Source of the DNA: Thoreauomyces humboldtii
Lineage: Eukaryota > Chytridiomycota > Chytridiomycetes > Spizellomycetales > Powellomycetaceae
Length of the DNA: 15,210 nucleotides
Reading direction: 5' to 3'
Assembly: GCA_027596035.1 (NCBI GenBank)
Contig: JADGJA010000557.1
Span: 1 to 15,210 of the forward strand
Shown: one piece after another, positions 1 through 8,802 of the stretch
Layout: every line of letters begins with the position of its first letter
How positions within the stretch are numbered: position 1 is the stretch's first letter
Notes under the pieces: generated by a model
Databases searched by the model: none
What the model saw: the letters and a program-made list of their open reading frames with translations, nothing else
What the model was told of the DNA's origin: nothing
Program-made: the position numbers and the translations under genes

Positions 1-326
1 GGTTAAGACCCGCCCACTCCCCAGCCGGTGTAAAAATGCAGAGGGGCAAGTAAAAAAAGCAATAAGATGAAAACATGAATATGAAAATGAAAATGAATAA
101 GAAAACATGGAACTGGCACGAAGGAGAGATTATAGGCATATGCTCTGTTCTTGTCGCGTCAGGAGTGTGAGTTCGACAGGGGATGGGATGGGGACATGCA
201 TTGGCCCTGGGGTTCTACTGCGCGGCGTGATGTCAAATACCAAAAGGGTGACAGGGGCTTTGCCTTTGCAAACCTCTTTTGAGAATTCCCTCCAACATTT
301 CGTGCAATTTGCAGTAACCCTTGGAC
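1..326. other. Left-edge non-coding stretch, A-rich
   Basis: I see no convincing gene here. Positions about 50-108 are A-rich and made of irregular ATGAAA-like units, as in a 3' or 5' untranslated region. The rest is mixed sequence leading up to the ATG at 327, so it probably holds the 5' flank of the acidic-protein gene. Reading frames here are short and lack family features. Confidence 0.4.
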
Positions 327-905
327 ATGCCCAGAGCACCGCCAACCGACCCAAAGTCGCTACCGACCACCGTCGCCGACGATGATGACGACACGTCAGA
401 CTCTGGAGCCTCCTCCACATCCTCCCATCACACGCCCGTCGACAAGGGCAAGGCGCCCGTCCGTCAACTCGACCTCTCGGCCCTTTACGATGACTACGCT
501 GACGATGACGAGGATGACGAGGATGACGAAGCCTTCCAGCCGGGATCCCCCGTCTCCAAACCCGAGGAGATCACTCTGAAACTCCTGGAAGCCGACTTTC
601 CGGACTCGGACGACGAGGAGGAAGATGAGGATTTCGTGGGGGAGGGGTCGGACGACGGAGACTCGGACGTGGGTTCGGCGGACGGCTCTGATGGGGACGA
701 GGATGAGGATGAGGATGAGGAGGAGGAGGACGGAGGGAAAGAGGGCAGAGAGATGGAAGTGGCAGCTCTTTTGGAAGACGCCATCAAGGGCGCGGAATCT
801 CAGGGCAGCGGGGATACGAGGAAACGAGGGCGAGACGAGACGGGTCCCCTCGCATCGGCTGGATCCTCTTCCTCGTCCTCCGTAAAGAGAGGGAAGTTGA
901 ATTGA
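327..905 (+). CDS. Highly acidic, probably nuclear protein of unknown function
   Basis: This is a single open frame of 192 residues. I take the ATG at 327 as start; the frame is open slightly upstream but has no earlier ATG near it. The middle (about residues 55-135) is dominated by Asp/Glu runs interrupted by Ser and Gly, flanked by hydrophobic patches such as RQLDLSALYDDYA and EEITLKLLEADFP. A short helix-like segment (EVAALLEDAIKGAE) follows. The C-terminus carries two basic clusters, TRKRGRDE and VKRGKLN, that could act as a nuclear localisation signal. Acidic proteins of this sort are often histone chaperones or chromatin or ribosome-biogenesis factors. The DEDF motif resembles the acidic N-terminal part of Swc5/BCNT proteins, but no BCNT-C domain follows, so I do not assign a family. 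The acidic runs come from GAT/GAG/GAC microsatellite-like DNA. Confidence 0.6.
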   Translation: MPRAPPTDPKSLPTTVADDDDDTSDSGASSTSSHHTPVDKGKAPVRQLDLSALYDDYADDDEDDEDDEAFQPGSPVSKPEEITLKLLEADFPDSDDEEEDEDFVGEGSDDGDSDVGSADGSDGDEDEDEDEEEEDGGKEGREMEVAALLEDAIKGAESQGSGDTRKRGRDETGPLASAGSSSSSSVKRGKLN

Positions 906-1477
906 AGATGAGGTTCATGTGCGTACTGTAGCTCTCTGGCGTGGTATCTGGATCTCCCCTCAACATCCGACCCGACGAACCGGTTTCTCTCGCCCAACGA
1001 CAAGAGTTTCAGCGATGGTGCTTTTTATTGCGTGTTCATTTATCGGGATTCCTTTGGATGCGGTCCAGACCAAGCATTATCCTCTCCGGCAACCCTACCA
1101 AAGAAGTAATAATTCAAAGATGTCACGTTTGGCAGGCAGCCGCTTCAACAGCCATTCTCAACGGCAGCCGTCTCTGAAGTCCGGTCAGGTTACAGCCAGG
1201 GGCCGCTGCTACGTTAACGCTCCTCCGGGCTCCCTTACCTGCAGACGCTAGGTCCGCAAGGTCCAGAGCTGTACCTCGGCGCATCGAGCTGTGTGGTGTG
1301 AAATGACTATATGAAGTACAGCGCCACACAAACATCGGTCCAAACCGCGTGCGCGGGACTTCCTTGCGCAATTGCCAACAGCATCCTCTTCATGAATGTG
1401 ACACGGGCGTTGATCAACGTCGTTCTCTCCAAGTCCGGTCAAGCATTTCTCCTGTTAATACTCCGACCGACTCCAAT
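906..1477. other. Stretch without a confident gene
   Basis: No frame here has convincing protein character. Open frames on both strands are arginine/serine-rich and low in hydrophobic structure. It may hold the 3' untranslated region of the acidic-protein gene and the 5' flank of the gene starting at 1478. An upstream coding exon of that gene (its frame stays open back to about 1349) cannot be excluded. Confidence 0.3.
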
Positions 1478-2215
1478 ATGGCAGCCGTTTGCTCTCCTCG
1501 CCACCACTCTCGTGCTACTCCGAAAATCCACAGCGTCCGTCCCTCCACCCGTGGCCAAGGAAATCGGTAATTTGGCTTGGATGCGGGATCGGAAAGCTTG
1601 GAACCTCGTCATAGCTGGTCTTGCGGGCGTGATATGTGGGCTCTATATGGTGATTTGGATTACACGGTGGCCCTGGTTCGTACGCAACCTGTTTCTGACA
1701 ATCTCTATGAACAGTCACGATACAAACCGGCGCTCGCTGCTCTCTACCTTAAACTTCGCCTTACATCACAAGGGCAACCTGTTCTTAGCTCCACTGTCTT
1801 TGCATCATCGCTCCCGCCGGTATCTTCCCCATCTGAAGTTGTACTCGCCGAACCTCCACGAACCCCATCTTCACTTTCGCCGCAACACAACCAGTCACCC
1901 ACCATCGTCGTACCACTTTCAACATCTCACTATGAAGTTGAGCGTCTGTCCAATCTCTACGATCTGGACCGACAGGACTGGGAAACCGAGAAAGTCAAAC
2001 TGATACGAGCTGCCGAGATGATGTATTGGCGCGGCCGCAGGGACGGTTTGGAGGGCGTCTTGGGAAACGGGGGAGCAGGAGGGATTCCTACGGACTTTCG
2101 AAGGTTGGAAGGAGGTGGAGGGCCAGCGGGAGATCGTGGCAGCGAACGTGGCAGCGAGAGGGGCAGCGAACGCGGCAGTGGTGGGACATCCAAAAACTAC
2201 GGACCTGTCATCTGA
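1478..2215 (+). CDS. Unrecognised protein, two exons, Gly/Ser/Glu/Arg repeat tail
   Basis: Proposed exons are 1478-1566 and 1615-2215, joined across a 48-bp intron (GTAATT..ATAG) that removes an in-frame stop and keeps phase 2. The product is 229 residues. The join gives a smooth sequence through WSCGRDMWALYGDLDY into NLYEQSRYKPALAALYLKL. A Pro/Ser-rich linker follows, then a charged helical stretch (DRQDWETEKVKLIRAAEMM, then YWRGRRDGLEG). The end is a low-complexity tail of GSER units (three GSER copies then GSGG) finishing in NYGPVI. No domain was recognised, and there is no signal peptide or membrane span. The start is uncertain because the frame is open upstream to about 1349. A competing hydrophobic frame covers 1440-1720 but breaks the better downstream frame. 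Intron prediction, start and function are all inference. Confidence 0.45.
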
Positions 2216-2478
2216 CCTGCATCGGGATCAAGCGATCACATGGAAACTTTTGGGCTTCATAATGAACAGCGCAGTGCGCGCGACAAGATGTGCTTTTACT
2301 TTCTTGCAAGTTTTGAAGGGGCCGAGAAGCTTGATGCCCCGCAGCTCAGAGCCTCAGATGTGCGCTGAGATTGAGTGCACAGCCAGGTGGGTCCGCCCGC
2401 TGCACTCTTTGCTTGGGTTTTCTCGCGGATCCAAAGATCTCTTGCCCGAGAATCGTCCCCACGAGCACCGTAGCAGCC

Positions 2479-3562
2479 ATGGCTCCACCACTCCGCAACA
2501 ACCCATATACGCTGTGCAAAAACATAGATCGTCTGACGGCAGCAGGAAGGGTCCGGAACCTTCCCGCCTGGTACAAGGCGGTTTCTCTGTACCCCACCAC
2601 CCAGTTCACGCCGAAGGGCGTCGTTCCTTCCGAAATCGGCCAGTTTCAACCTCCAACCGCAGCGGCAGCAGCAACAATGACGTCTAGTCCTCGTGAATAT
2701 TACAAGCGAATCAATCCGCGCACCTACAAGGCCCAGTACGTTGCCCGCGTTCCGGAGATTGTCTACCCAGAGGACGAGCTGCGACAGGCCTTCTACCGGT
2801 GGCACCCACTGGAACTGTCACGTCCCAGGTCGCTTGTGGAAACTGAACACACCCTCACACACAAAGACTGGTCGTCGATTCACGGCGGGAGGGATCCCAC
2901 GGGACTTCATGTGAAGGTTCCTGTTACCGGTGAAAGGTGCGCGAACTGTTGCTAGTGGGACTCGAGGGTTCGGACGACTTACCCGCTCTTCTCGATCAGT
3001 GTCGTGCAACATACCCTTTATCTGATGAGCCGAAAAGTGAATCCATTGTCACGGCATCAAGCTTATCAGCAGGCCTTGCAAGCCTTCTACAAGGCTCGGT
3101 CGGAGATGGACACGGAAGCCGCCAAGATCAGGGCTGCGGCTTGGAAGGCAGCCGAAGTTGCTGCTCAGGAGGAGGCCGCGGAGGCGAAGAGGCAGGCGGA
3201 TGAGGAAGCCTTGCGTGAGATCGACCCAACGGCGGACGCGGAAGCGACGACGGCGCAACTCGGCCCGCAAAACGACAGTCCAGAGGTTGAGCAGGTGAAG
3301 AGGGACGCTTTGTACTGGGCTCGACGACCGCTGTCTGCGAGGTTCAACGAATGGGAGAGTGCCGAATTGGCAGACTCGAAGGTTTTCGAGGACCAGCAAA
3401 GAGCTGCGTAAGTCTATTGACGTGTTTCCGTGCTGCCGCATCTTACTTACTAAGGCTTAACCTGCCCACTTCAGACGATCGGCGCAAGAGGAGATGCGAC
3501 GCAAGATGGAGCAGTACGAGAAGCGAAACATTGTTTCCGAAGAGACTGCAGAGCCAGAATAG
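2479..3562 (+). CDS. RSM25: Mitochondrial small-subunit ribosomal protein mS23 (Rsm25 family)
   Basis: This is a structural protein of the mitochondrial ribosome small subunit. Three exons, 2479-2936, 3000-3407 and 3475-3562, give 317 residues. Introns are 63 bp (GTGCGC..CAG) and 67 bp (GTAAGT..CAG), both phase 2, and the joins keep one frame to TAG. Family signatures are LPAWYKAVSLYP at residues 28-39, LRQAFYRWHPLELSRPR at 101-117 and, built across intron 1, GESVVQHTLYLM at 151-162. The last is the expected fungal mS23 motif and supports the splice. An Ala/Glu/Lys-rich helical segment follows (about 180-215), then a basic C-terminus. Fungal Rsm25 proteins are of similar size (about 250-320). 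No strong cleavable presequence is obvious; the N-terminus (MAPPLRNNPYTLCKNIDR) is basic. The gene is convergent with GET1, with stops about 180 bp apart. Confidence 0.9.
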
Positions 3563-3743
3563 ATCTCGTACGAAGAATACATTACACTGGCCCGTTCTTG
3601 GAAGGCGGCGGTTATTTACGGAGAACCACCCACCGTATTCTGCCGAGGGGACTGACAGCATGAAGGGACGAGTGTAATGGAGCGTCTTGAAAGGGCTGCA
3701 AGAATAACCGGGCACTGCAAGAATTCCACTCCTCCAAATTATT

Positions 3744-4550
3744 CTATGTGCTCAAAGCTGTGAACAACCTCTTCGAAACCTGCTTGCAAGCCCAAAACCA
3801 GCACACGGCGCTCACAGACCCTATACGAGCAAGTACACCCAATCAGCCTTCTTCGCACGGGACCACCTCTCCTTTACGGGAAGACGAGACGTACCGGCGG
3901 GTGCAAAGGGAAACGCGGCAAAGTACGCAAACGGACCCAAGGCCTCACGCGGTAGTTGAAACATTGGTCGCGATCGATAAACCGCCATCAACACCACTTG
4001 TGAGCCCCAGAGAAGAGCGCGTAGACCCCAGGACACCTTCATCTCGAACGAAGACTTTGCTGAACCTTCCGCTTTCGCTGATAGGCGAAAAGATGCGTGA
4101 GAAACCAGAGAACGGAATCACCTTCCCCAGCGGCATCTGTACCTGCGACCTCGTAGTCCGCCTTCATTTTATCCAGCCTTCTTCGTAGTTTGGCCCACTT
4201 CGCAAACTCGTCCTGTGAGCGAAGCCGAATCAGGTCCAGTTCAGCCCCATTCCAGTCCCTTCCCAAAGAAAAACAGATATCCACCTGAGCACTCGTCCTA
4301 CGATATTCCACATCGCAGGCCAGGATCTCCTTCTGCAGCTTCCTCGTCTTAGCCGAAGCGGCCTTCTGAGTGGACTTGTAAAGAGTCCAAGCCTGGGAGA
4401 AGTGCAGGTTTGAGATAAAAGACCAAGATAAGGAAAGAAAGAAAGTAAAAGACAACATCGAACCTTTGATGCTATGTTACTGTAACCAAGCCATTCGAAA
4501 AATTGTAAGGAGACCGCGCAGAGGCAAATGTAATGCACGGCGTGTAGCAT
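3744..4550 (-). CDS. GET1: GET1, ER membrane receptor subunit for tail-anchored protein insertion
   Basis: Get1/WRB forms with Get2 the ER receptor that takes tail-anchored proteins from Get3. Five exons on the minus strand, 4550-4464, 4392-4285, 4212-4143, 4077-3895 and 3820-3744, give 174 residues. The diagnostic motif DEFAKWAKLRRRLDKM (66-81) is the Get3-binding coiled coil, preceded by TRKLQKEIL at 44-52. The N-terminus (MLHAVHYICLCAVSLQFF) is the first membrane segment. WGLRALLWGSQVVLMAV and FAPAGSVSAVCWFWACKQ mark the later membrane segments, and PMFQLP is a conserved loop. Introns are 71, 72, 65 and 74 bp. The last three use GTGGAT, GTACAG and GTACGT donors; the first needs a weak GTTCGA donor. 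Intron 2 is in frame and stop-free, so unspliced message would insert 24 residues into the coiled coil. The family call is firm; exon 1 is the least certain. Confidence 0.85.
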
Positions 4551-5055
4551 TGTGCTCTATGCAGAATTCGAAATTACACGGTGAGGTCCGGGGAGGACTT
4601 GCCATCAGGATCTATCGAAAACATTTGCCGGTACCATCGAACTCGCTTTTCGAGGCACATAACAGGAGGTTAAAAGCGGGAAGCTACGAATGGGAGCCTG
4701 GGAAACCCGAGGAGATCTTTGTAAGGCTCCTAGAGGCAGGTGTCCATGTCTGGGAAAGCGGGTTGACAACCAGGCCCTGGAGAAACTTGGCGTTCTTCTT
4801 TATCTTGCCCCTCTTATCGTTCTCTTCATTATATACTACCATACAATGACGATGCGCGAATTCTAACTCTTCTCACGAACTCCAAACTAAGTGATTCTCG
4901 TCCTTGTCGATAATAGCAACGATTTTCGGTCTTCTTCTTTTTCTCGACGACATCTTGACCTTGACAGCGAGAGCGACACGACCACCTAGTCCCCGCAGGC
5001 CCTAACGTCGACGACGATGTCTTCCTTCTCGGCTGCATGCCTGCCCTTTTGCAGT
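4551..5055. other. GET1 5' flank and possible last exon of the minus-strand membrane gene
   Basis: This lies upstream of GET1 (minus). I see no independent gene. A stop-free minus-strand frame from about 5038 to 4829, Arg/Lys/Ser-rich, could be the last coding exon of the membrane protein that starts at 6336. A textbook-like intron precedes it: a GTAAGT donor at 5139, a CACTAAC branch-like site near 5090, then a pyrimidine run. From 5139, splicing to the CAG just before 5038 keeps one possible frame. Other frames over 4866-5000 also look partly coding (for example KIVAIIDKDENHLVW), so the structure is unresolved. Confidence 0.25.
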
Positions 5056-6336
5056 TTACACCTCGGACAATATGCGAAAGGAGAAAGAAAGGTTAGTGAT
5101 ATGGTCAGGGATAAAGGTAAACGAGTGTCTGTCACTTACGGGGCTCCCTAGACGGCCCCCCGCGGGCACCGTGGCCTGGACGGAGGGCAACCTAGAGAGC
5201 CAAATGGAAGGATCAATACAAGAATAAAAACGGAAAGCACCAAAGAAATAACTCTGTAACTTCCCTTTGTGAAGTGTCTGGCTTTCACGGCTGCAGTGAC
5301 GTTTCTTCCGTGTGCCAAAATGCTGAAACCCTAAGCTTTCTGACTCTTTGAAATGGGAAAGTGATGAATGCGAAAGCAGCGGAGGAAAGAGACAGCAGGA
5401 TACAAGTGAACTTCTCTTTCGAACATCGAATCCCAGGTCCTTCGTGTCGTCCTCCAGCCTCTTAAACAGAACCAGAGCCAGGTCCTTCGAGTCGTCTCGC
5501 TTCTGTCCTTTGTTACCTGAAACACCTTGCACCTGACTTACTACACCCTTACCAAAAACCTTAGCGACGACGATCTTGGTCTCGACCTCGACGATGACAG
5601 GTTCCTTCTCCTCGAGCTTGACCTCGACGAACGGGGCGATGGTACCTTCCTGCTTCTCCAACCTGACTTCGACAACGCGAACGATGACATCATCCTCCTC
5701 CTCGAACCTGACGCTGACAACGACGGCGACGTTGACGGCTACCATCTCCTCAACCTGCTCAACCTGCTCAACCTGCTTCTTCACGAGAGGAGTGTTCAAA
5801 GCCCTCGATTCCCGGTGGTGTCCTGCCCTCGGCACCCTCGACGCCCTCTTGTACCCTTCGGGTACGAGCGAGGACGGAACCTTCCTTGCCGACCGCATCC
5901 TCCTCCTTGACTTCTTTGCCTTCTTTGCATTGTAAGCGTCGACCAGTTCCTTTGCCAAGTCCACCATCGGAGTCACCTTCCCAACCCTGACCTCGAGGCC
6001 CTCCCACTCGTCAGACATTGCCATCAACGTAGTCAACCTCGCGTTCTGCTTCAGGGTTCCAGACAAGGGCAACCCAGTCCATCCCTTCAGGAGCGTGTCG
6101 CCATCGGATGCTTCGCAATCCTGGACGAGCTTGACGATCAGGTCCGCGCGTGCCTTTGCGAGCGCAGCGGCAGCCGACGCCTTTGCGGACCGGACCTCTT
6201 CGAGGATCTTGGCGGTGATGCAGTCGTCCTCTTTGAGGAGCTGAACTGTCACCTTAGACGGACGCTCTTTGAGCATCTTCACACAGACAGAGACAACAAG
6301 AACGAGGACAAACCCGACCAAGATTAAGAAAGCCAT
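5056..6336 (-). CDS. Single-pass membrane protein with Val/Glu repeats; 3' structure uncertain
   Basis: The minus-strand frame starts at the ATG at 6336 and reads 426 residues unspliced. Residues 3-19 (FLILVGFVLVLVVSVCV) form a membrane anchor or signal anchor at the very N-terminus. An Ala/Lys/Glu helical region follows (about 40-75), then a compact region with KGWTGLPLSG and MSDEWEGLEVRVGKV, and a basic cluster (KKAKKSRRRMRSARK, 138-152). Next come three QVE units (188-196) and three tandem 15-residue repeats at 206-220, 221-235 and 236-250 (for example VVEVRLEKQEGTIAP). After about residue 300 the translation loses coding character (Ser/Phe/Cys-rich). The DNA there shows pyrimidine runs, a TCTCTAG acceptor-like site at 5192 and a GTAAGT donor at 5139, so introns are likely and the gene may end near 4829. 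No family was recognised. The N-terminal 290 residues are the trustworthy part. Confidence 0.55.
   Translation of the reverse strand: MAFLILVGFVLVLVVSVCVKMLKERPSKVTVQLLKEDDCITAKILEEVRSAKASAAAALAKARADLIVKLVQDCEASDGDTLLKGWTGLPLSGTLKQNARLTTLMAMSDEWEGLEVRVGKVTPMVDLAKELVDAYNAKKAKKSRRRMRSARKVPSSLVPEGYKRASRVPRAGHHRESRALNTPLVKKQVEQVEQVEEMVAVNVAVVVSVRFEEEDDVIVRVVEVRLEKQEGTIAPFVEVKLEEKEPVIVEVETKIVVAKVFGKGVVSQVQGVSGNKGQKRDDSKDLALVLFKRLEDDTKDLGFDVRKRSSLVSCCLFPPLLSHSSLSHFKESESLGFQHFGTRKKRHCSRESQTLHKGKLQSYFFGAFRFYSCIDPSIWLSRLPSVQATVPAGGRLGSPVSDRHSFTFIPDHITNLSFSFRILSEV
5587..5721 (-). repeat. Three 45-bp tandem repeats encoding 15-residue Val/Glu units
   Basis: Inside the membrane-protein gene, three consecutive units follow a pattern of V-x-V-[RK]-[FL]-E, a charged stretch, then V/I-rich residues: residues 206-220, 221-235 and 236-250. 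DNA copies are diverged but in register at 45 bp. The pattern would suit alternating beta strands or an elongated charged stalk; that is inference. Confidence 0.6.
5749..5775 (-). repeat. 9-bp tandem repeat (three copies) encoding QVE units
   Basis: The plus strand shows CTCAACCTG three times in a row. On the minus strand this encodes Gln-Val-Glu three times (residues 188-196 of the membrane protein), just before the larger 15-residue repeats. It is a typical slippage-prone minisatellite inside a coding region. Confidence 0.75.
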
Positions 6337-7080
6337 CGCCAATGTTGAAGTTTTCGTAGATTGAAGGATCTGGAAGCTGTTTGAAGGCTTGAAGAGACAA
6401 CGATCTAGAGTAGGGCCAGAGAGTATTGCTGAGAGCAGAGAAACCGTTCGATTGCAAGCAAAAGCGAATGGGGGGGATTTTACGTACGTGTATTGTCCTG
6501 AAGATCAAGATGGGCGACGCGCGGCCATGCTCTCCTCTTATACAGTACGGGGCGAGCGAACACGTCCCGGAGGTGCACCGGAGGTCATAAAACCGGCCCA
6601 CATGTCAAAAGTCTCAGAGAGGGTATCGCTATGGCCGCTACCCTCAGAGTACATTATATAGATATCTACTTTATACTTCCCAAATGGTCTACAGTAAAAT
6701 GTACCCCTGGTGTCACTTGCTGAGAAAACCGCAACGGCCGACTTCGACCGTCGAAGGTCGATTTGTGTCCAGATTTGTGTCGCTTCTTCGTGGTCGATCC
6801 GACAGCTCAGGAGAGAAGGCCGGATTGATGTATGGTGGACTGGTGGCCGACTGGTGGAGGGGTTCACAATGCATAGGTGGTAATAGTACAAAGGCGCAGG
6901 GGCAGGCCGGAGAAGGAAGTAGAGAGCAGGTTAAGGCGTCTAGTGCTCGTGGTATCGGTCAAGAGGGCTCGGCCGCCCAGGGCGGCAATCACGAGTCATC
7001 TCGGCTTTGACACAATCATTCCCACGCAGGATCTCCCCGGTGAACAATACGCAGGATCTACCCAGCAGTTGTGAATAACC
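6337..7080. other. Intergenic region between two divergent genes
   Basis: This region separates the minus-strand membrane-protein start (6336) from the plus-strand start proposed at 7081, so it should hold both promoters. AT-rich, TATA-like sequence occurs near 6652-6662 (ACATTATATAG). Near 6743-6755 is a short inverted repeat, TTCGAC-C-GTCGAA. A direct repeat ACGCAGGATCT occurs at about 7024 and 7049. Open frames here are short, arginine-rich and not convincing. Confidence 0.35.
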
Positions 7081-8103
7081 ATGACCCATTCTCGAGACCA
7101 CGGGGAGCAAGGCCTCACGCTACACACCGGTCGCGCAGATCTAGATAGGTATCTGTGCTTAGCGCCGGTTTCTCGACAAGCTGTGCTCCTGATGCATCCT
7201 GCTGGACACAAGAACAGGCGACAATCGGGACCTGACGGTTGACTTCCAAAGTACGTTTTGCGAGGGGCCGTGCGCCTAGGCTTCCCCCGCATGACTTTTC
7301 TTATTGGCAGATGCGGTTCTTGCTTGTGCCGCGGATGACGCTAGCCGTGCTGAGGAAATCTTCAAGAACCGAATCGAACTGGCAGCTGCCCGCCTACAAG
7401 GAGCTTTGGACTGGAGTGGTTCAGACTGGTACGTTGGTTACGCCAAATTGCTGACGGAGCGGGGCATTGACAATTAATCACCTTGAACATCAGGAAGCCG
7501 CACTTCGCCGAGTACAGGCATCAGGTCGCCCGCATTTCGAAGAAGCAAGCAAGCATTAGAAAAGCACTGGGATCCAATATCAACGAGCACCGCGTTAGCT
7601 GCACCTCTCATGCCCGCGCTCAAGCCTCACCGCCGCGCGCTGACAGTCCGATCTTTCGATGCAGACTACCACCACGGCCATGATTGCCGAGCTGCACCAG
7701 ACTCGACGAAAGGCACAGAAGAACCGCAAACTTCAGCAAAAATCCTACGAAGCCCTCCGTACGAGTCCCCACCGTCTTCTTTGCGATGATTTGCTGACTC
7801 GATATCACTCGGTTCCAGTACTTCAGCAGAAGGAAGAGACTGACAGCCACGTCGCCGCGGCAGAGCGAGAAATCAATGCATTCTCGGAGTCTGTTCTCAA
7901 AGACGACAAGGTAAGATTGCCTCATTCTAGATCTTTTCCGGAGTGCCTTCTCTCGTCGTCTCGTTTCCTTTGATCAACAGCTTTCGCTCCGTGTCACTAC
8001 ATAGGGAAAAAAGGACTTTACCCAAATGAAGCAGGTATTTATCAAAGGGAGAGATGCGTTCGACTTTCTTGAAGTTGAATTGCGCCTTTCATCCAGTCGA
8101 TGA
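7081..8103 (+). CDS. Unrecognised helical, charged protein from six short exons
   Basis: Proposed exons are 7081-7148, 7213-7250, 7311-7428, 7494-7593, 7665-7910 and 8005-8103, giving 222 residues. Phases agree at every join, and introns of 64, 60, 65, 71 and 94 bp start GTATCT, GTACGT, GTACGT, GTTAGC and GTAAGA. If the last intron instead ends at 7980, the protein stops at 8004 with 197 residues. The product is hydrophilic and mostly predicted helical by eye: SRAEEIFKNRIELAAARLQ, HFAEYRHQVARISKKQASIR, IAELHQTRRKAQKNRKLQQ and VAAAEREINAFSESVLK. There is no signal peptide or membrane span. It looks like a coiled-coil subunit of some complex (kinetochore, vesicle-tethering or similar), but no family was recognised. 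The first intron uses an AAG acceptor and is the weakest. The consistent phases across six exons are the main evidence. Confidence 0.5.
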
Positions 8104-8665
8104 TATCGCTACTCAACCTTTGAATGATGCCGCGCAATGCAGACGAGGCCCGAGTAGAAGAGCAATCCAATCTGCCGCATCACAGCATCTGTCGAAGTAC
8201 CAGATCATTTACTGGCCTCGGCCAATGGAAGGAATGAGGATAGTAGTTTCTGGGGGAGAGTTGTTGGAATCCAGAAAACGCTGTATTCCCATGTTGATGG
8301 TCGAGTCCATCTGGTTCTATCGAGAAGCCGCAACAGCAGCAGCAGAACAGCTTGGACAGCAGCATAACAGCCTGGAGAGTTTTTGTTGAGCGAGACTTTG
8401 CGGTTGCAAGATGCTTGGAAACTGGAAGATTACCTCCTGCATACTACTGTAGACAGTGAGTCGGAGTACGCTTGGCAGTCAGTCGCCGTTACAGGAGTGA
8501 GGAAAAAGATGGAAAGATGGGCCTCTGACGATCGGTCTGAGAGGCGGCGGGTTGCCGCTCTCTCCAGGGGGTCCGGGCGCAGCGCCTCCCTTACCAGACG
8601 TCCCGGATTTCCTTCCCCTTCGCACTTTTTCCTTCTGTCCCTCCCCCGTCGTTCGTTCGTTCGTG

Positions 8666-8674
8666 TACAAAAGG
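8666..8674 (+). promoter_or_regulatory. Possible TATA-like element
   Basis: TACAAAAGG lies about 130 bp before the ATG at 8803, within a CT-rich promoter-like stretch. Only the position and AT-rich match support it. Confidence 0.2.
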
Positions 8675-8732
8675 GCGTCAGGAGATCGTCGTTGCCTCCC
8701 CACCTTCCGTATACACGTTCGCTCCGCACGCT

Positions 8733-8759
8733 CACACACACACACATACACACACACAC
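8733..8759 (+). repeat. CA dinucleotide microsatellite in the 5' leader
   Basis: A run of CA dinucleotides with a single CATA interruption lies 44-70 bp upstream of the ATG at 8803. It probably falls in the 5' untranslated region of the secreted-protein gene and is likely length-polymorphic. Confidence 0.8.
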
Positions 8760-8802
8760 GTCTTCACACTTCTGTTCATACGCTACACTCGCCCTCCCCA
8801 TC

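Larger units (their letters stand above)
8104..8802. other. 5' flank of the secreted-protein gene
   Basis: No confident gene is seen. Fragments with some coding character occur around 8160-8380 (for example MLMVESIWFYREAATAAAEQ) but no consistent exon set could be built. They might be further exons of the upstream helical-protein gene. Towards 8803 the sequence becomes pyrimidine-rich, with GTTCGTTCGTTC at about 8649-8664, as expected of a core promoter and 5' leader of a well-expressed fungal gene. Confidence 0.3.

Noticed and set aside
494..787. Minus-strand Ser-rich frame
   Set aside because: It is the exact antisense of the Asp/Glu codons of the acidic protein. Poly-Ser here is a shadow of GAC/GAG/GAT repeats.
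1311..2003. Hydrophobic plus-strand frame that could suggest a membrane protein
   Set aside because: It overlaps the better two-exon gene in another frame. Its second half is His/Ser/Leu-rich in a way typical of a shifted frame, and it shows no family motif.
4466..4849. Plus-strand frame of about 127 codons ending in a hydrophobic stretch
   Set aside because: It runs antisense across GET1 exon 1 and its 5' flank, with no recognisable domain. The GET1 assignment explains the region better.
5527..5935. Plus-strand Leu/Asp-rich and Ser/Thr-rich frames
   Set aside because: They are complementary shadows of the repeat region of the minus-strand membrane protein, with no start context or family features.
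6743..6755. Short inverted repeat TTCGAC-C-GTCGAA as an operator or terminator
   Set aside because: It has 6-bp arms only, no T-run, and the genome is eukaryotic. It is too short to assign a function.
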